A stretch of 64,000 nucleotides of DNA from Nageia nagi (Eukaryota > Pinophyta), in the NCBI GenBank assembly GCA_050084985.1, contig JBITNC010000001.1, positions 196,044,001 through 196,108,000 of the forward strand. Reading direction: 5' to 3'. Numbering within the stretch: position 1 is the stretch's first letter; the number at the start of each line of letters is the position of its first letter. The position numbers were made by a program, and so were the translations under genes. The notes beneath the pieces are model-generated. The model was given only the letters and a program-made list of their open reading frames with translations, did not search any database and had not been told where the DNA came from. This document shows positions 61,961 to 64,000 of the stretch, piece by piece.

Positions 61961-62782
61961 GTTATTGTTCTTGGTTAGATTGGAGGTTAGGGAGAGGTAA
62001 TTAGTTCATATCCACCATTATTAATTTAAGAAGAGCTTCTTTTTGGAAAAGGGTGTTGTTTTTAATGGTTGTTGGTTGATTTTGAAAAGAAGAAGCTCTA
62101 TTTGAGATGAAATTAGAGAGAAATAAATTGGAAGAATAAGCTTTAGAACATTGCCTTGCATAAGTTACTTCCTTTTGTTTGAATTTGAACAAAAATGGAT
62201 TTGTTGGAGTTATCTATAAATGTTTTATATTTTTGAACATTGTAAGGTTTTATGCTCTAGATTTGTATTTTTGTATGTATTAAAAATATATTCTTAGGTT
62301 GAAATCATGATAGTCTATACAATTGTATTTGAGAAGGCTTTAATCAAACAATTTGCAACCCTTTTCAATGTATTTATTTTATTCCTATATGATAAACATA
62401 ATATCCATGGAGATTACCTTTGGATGAGGCATTTTGTTACAAATTCATAAAAATTTCTAACCTACCCATTTTTTCCTATCCAAAGATCATTGTAGCCTAG
62501 GGGACTACATTTTAATTAGGCATTAAGTCCAAAAATTCATAGGCCCTTGAAGTATAATCTACCATGAATTGTGGCCATATCAAGCTTACTATCAAACAAT
62601 TCCCATGCATTCTCAATGCCTCCATATTTTATGTGCATCTATACCAATGCATTTAGTACCATACATACATGGTAGAAAGTCATTCTAAAGAGCCATTTAT
62701 GTATGTATAAACCCTATTGGTAACCTCCTAGTTCAATGCACGATTTGAGGTGCTAGAAAGGTGAATTGATCTGGTAGAACTA
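61961..62782. other. Unassigned sequence
   Basis: No coding domain, terminal repeat or RNA gene seen. A 63-codon minus-strand frame at 62192-62001 is not supported by any motif. Confidence 0.4.
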
Positions 62783-63765
62783 TGTGATGATCCAAAATGT
62801 AACTCAAATAAAAATTAGTAAATTTGATTACAATAACCTTGATGTCATGCCTAGGACATTATCTACAAGCATATACCATATAACATTGTCAACATCTAAG
62901 GTACAATTACAAGATCAAGCGTTTACAACATCCATACACCAATGTCTAGCATATCATAATAAATATCACTTTATAATGCCAACATATGCCTCATACATGC
63001 ACAAATAAGAAATGGTAACCCAATGAATACACAAGAGTAATGAATACAATATAAATATGATATCTAATGCCCTTTCAGCTATATGAATGGTATGGAATGA
63101 TGATGAATACAATACCAAGCCCAAAAGGGTTGACATTGGCCTTTCAAAAGCCAACTAGGGCAACACAATGTGTCTCTCATAACTATAACAAAATTAAAAC
63201 CTTGGAATAGTACACCTCCTTAGAATAAGAATCCTCTCCATTGATGGAGCCCTCCTCAAACTTTGAATAACCATCAAAGGTAGAAGCAATACCTTAAAAT
63301 ACTATTAGATGGGAAAAGGTGCTACACTATTACCATAGATACAAAGGATCCCTCAACCTAAATGACCTCTAGATGTTGCACCTAGGAAGCTTTCTTAGCA
63401 CCACTAAGACTTGCTGTTCTATAGATAATATGAAAGTAATAATGATCAAGTGTATCTAGTTATGAGGCTAACCTTCTTTATATAACAATTCATGGATTTA
63501 GATATTAAATAGAAATCACCACTTTAACCCCCAAGTCCAATGATATACTAGGGATACCAATAATTACAAGATCCAATGGCTATATATGTAATTCCTCATT
63601 ATTGGATAATAATATTGTGTTTAGAATTATTAATTGCCTTGGAATCATATATTACAACTCATACAAGTGGCCCCCATAAAGCATACTAAATCTATTATTA
63701 ATTACCAAGATTACACCTAAATATAATCAATAATTAAATCCTATCCCAAGGAGTGGGATGTCACA
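62783..63765 (+). repeat. Candidate solo LTR
   Basis: A 983-base segment starting TGTGATGATCC and ending GGGATGTCACA, giving the inverted ends TGTGA/TCACA common in chromovirus LTRs. A TATA-like TTTATATAAC lies near 63477. No PPT precedes it, no clear PBS follows it, and the flanks AACTA/TATCA are not a duplication. This is a suggestion only. Confidence 0.35.
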
Positions 63766-64000
63766 TATCAAGGGGTCAATATGAAGATGTTTTTGGATTT
63801 CCATGGATGGCCACAAAATGGAAGATTGGTCTAACTAGAAAACTTCAAGATACCATAACTCTTTTATTTCCTAATGAAACCATGTTGTATAACCTATCAA
63901 AATGTTTCCCATGAGATGCTATATCCAAAGAATAAACAAATTAACTCTCCAATACTTGTGGTGAACTCTATCCTCATAAATAGGTACATAAATAAAATAT
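63766..64000. other. Unassigned sequence at window end
   Basis: Nothing recognisable. Confidence 0.4.

Overview
The window is plant nuclear DNA made almost entirely of decayed, nested LTR retrotransposons. I found no intact host gene, tRNA, rRNA or CRISPR array. The plant assignment rests on Tat-lineage and chromovirus-type Ty3/Gypsy pol sequences, a Ty1/Copia element primed by initiator-Met tRNA, and a plant mobile domain (PMD) sequence. Base composition is very AT-rich (about 30% GC by eye) and CG dinucleotides are rare. Most stop codons in the dead pol genes are TAG or TAA where the family has Trp or Gln. This suggests old repeats worn down by deamination of methylated cytosine. A gymnosperm such as Welwitschia, known for very low GC of this origin, would fit, but the species cannot be proved from this sequence.

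Layout. 1-703: unassigned. 704-12150: two tandem copies of a 1.88-kb unit, the second split by a complete Gypsy element (A, 2752-10502, plus strand). A has 791-bp LTRs, a gag and no pol. In their place it carries a long antisense PMD reading frame and an exact 40-bp tandem array. 12151-14542: 5' half of a chromovirus-type Gypsy element (B, minus), cut off inside reverse transcriptase; its 5' LTR starts at 14543 and runs into gene-free DNA up to 19434. 19435-28773: full-length Copia element (minus) with roughly 2-kb LTRs, PBS, PPT, gag, protease, integrase, RT and RNase H. 28774-35146: pol of a Tat-lineage Gypsy element (D, plus) without 5' LTR or gag, followed by its 3' LTR from 35147. 36000-40300: unassigned, with two coiled-coil coding-like stretches. 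40310-49625: two tandem 4.65-kb units, each with remnants of the same unrecognised acidic, coiled-coil protein. 49640-51980 and 60349-61734: gag and probable 5' LTR of another Tat element (E, minus), split by element C. 51986-60343: full-length Tat-lineage Gypsy element C (minus), with a perfect ATATT target-site duplication and gag, protease, RT, RNase H and integrase. 61735-64000: AT-rich DNA with a candidate solo LTR at 62783-63765.

How the parts relate. A and C share LTRs, TATA box, candidate PBS, PPT and a degenerate repeat array upstream of the PPT. C carries pol, while A carries a different gag and an antisense PMD frame. They look like an autonomous element and a non-autonomous partner that could have used its pol products. 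None of the copies here appears able to make intact proteins.
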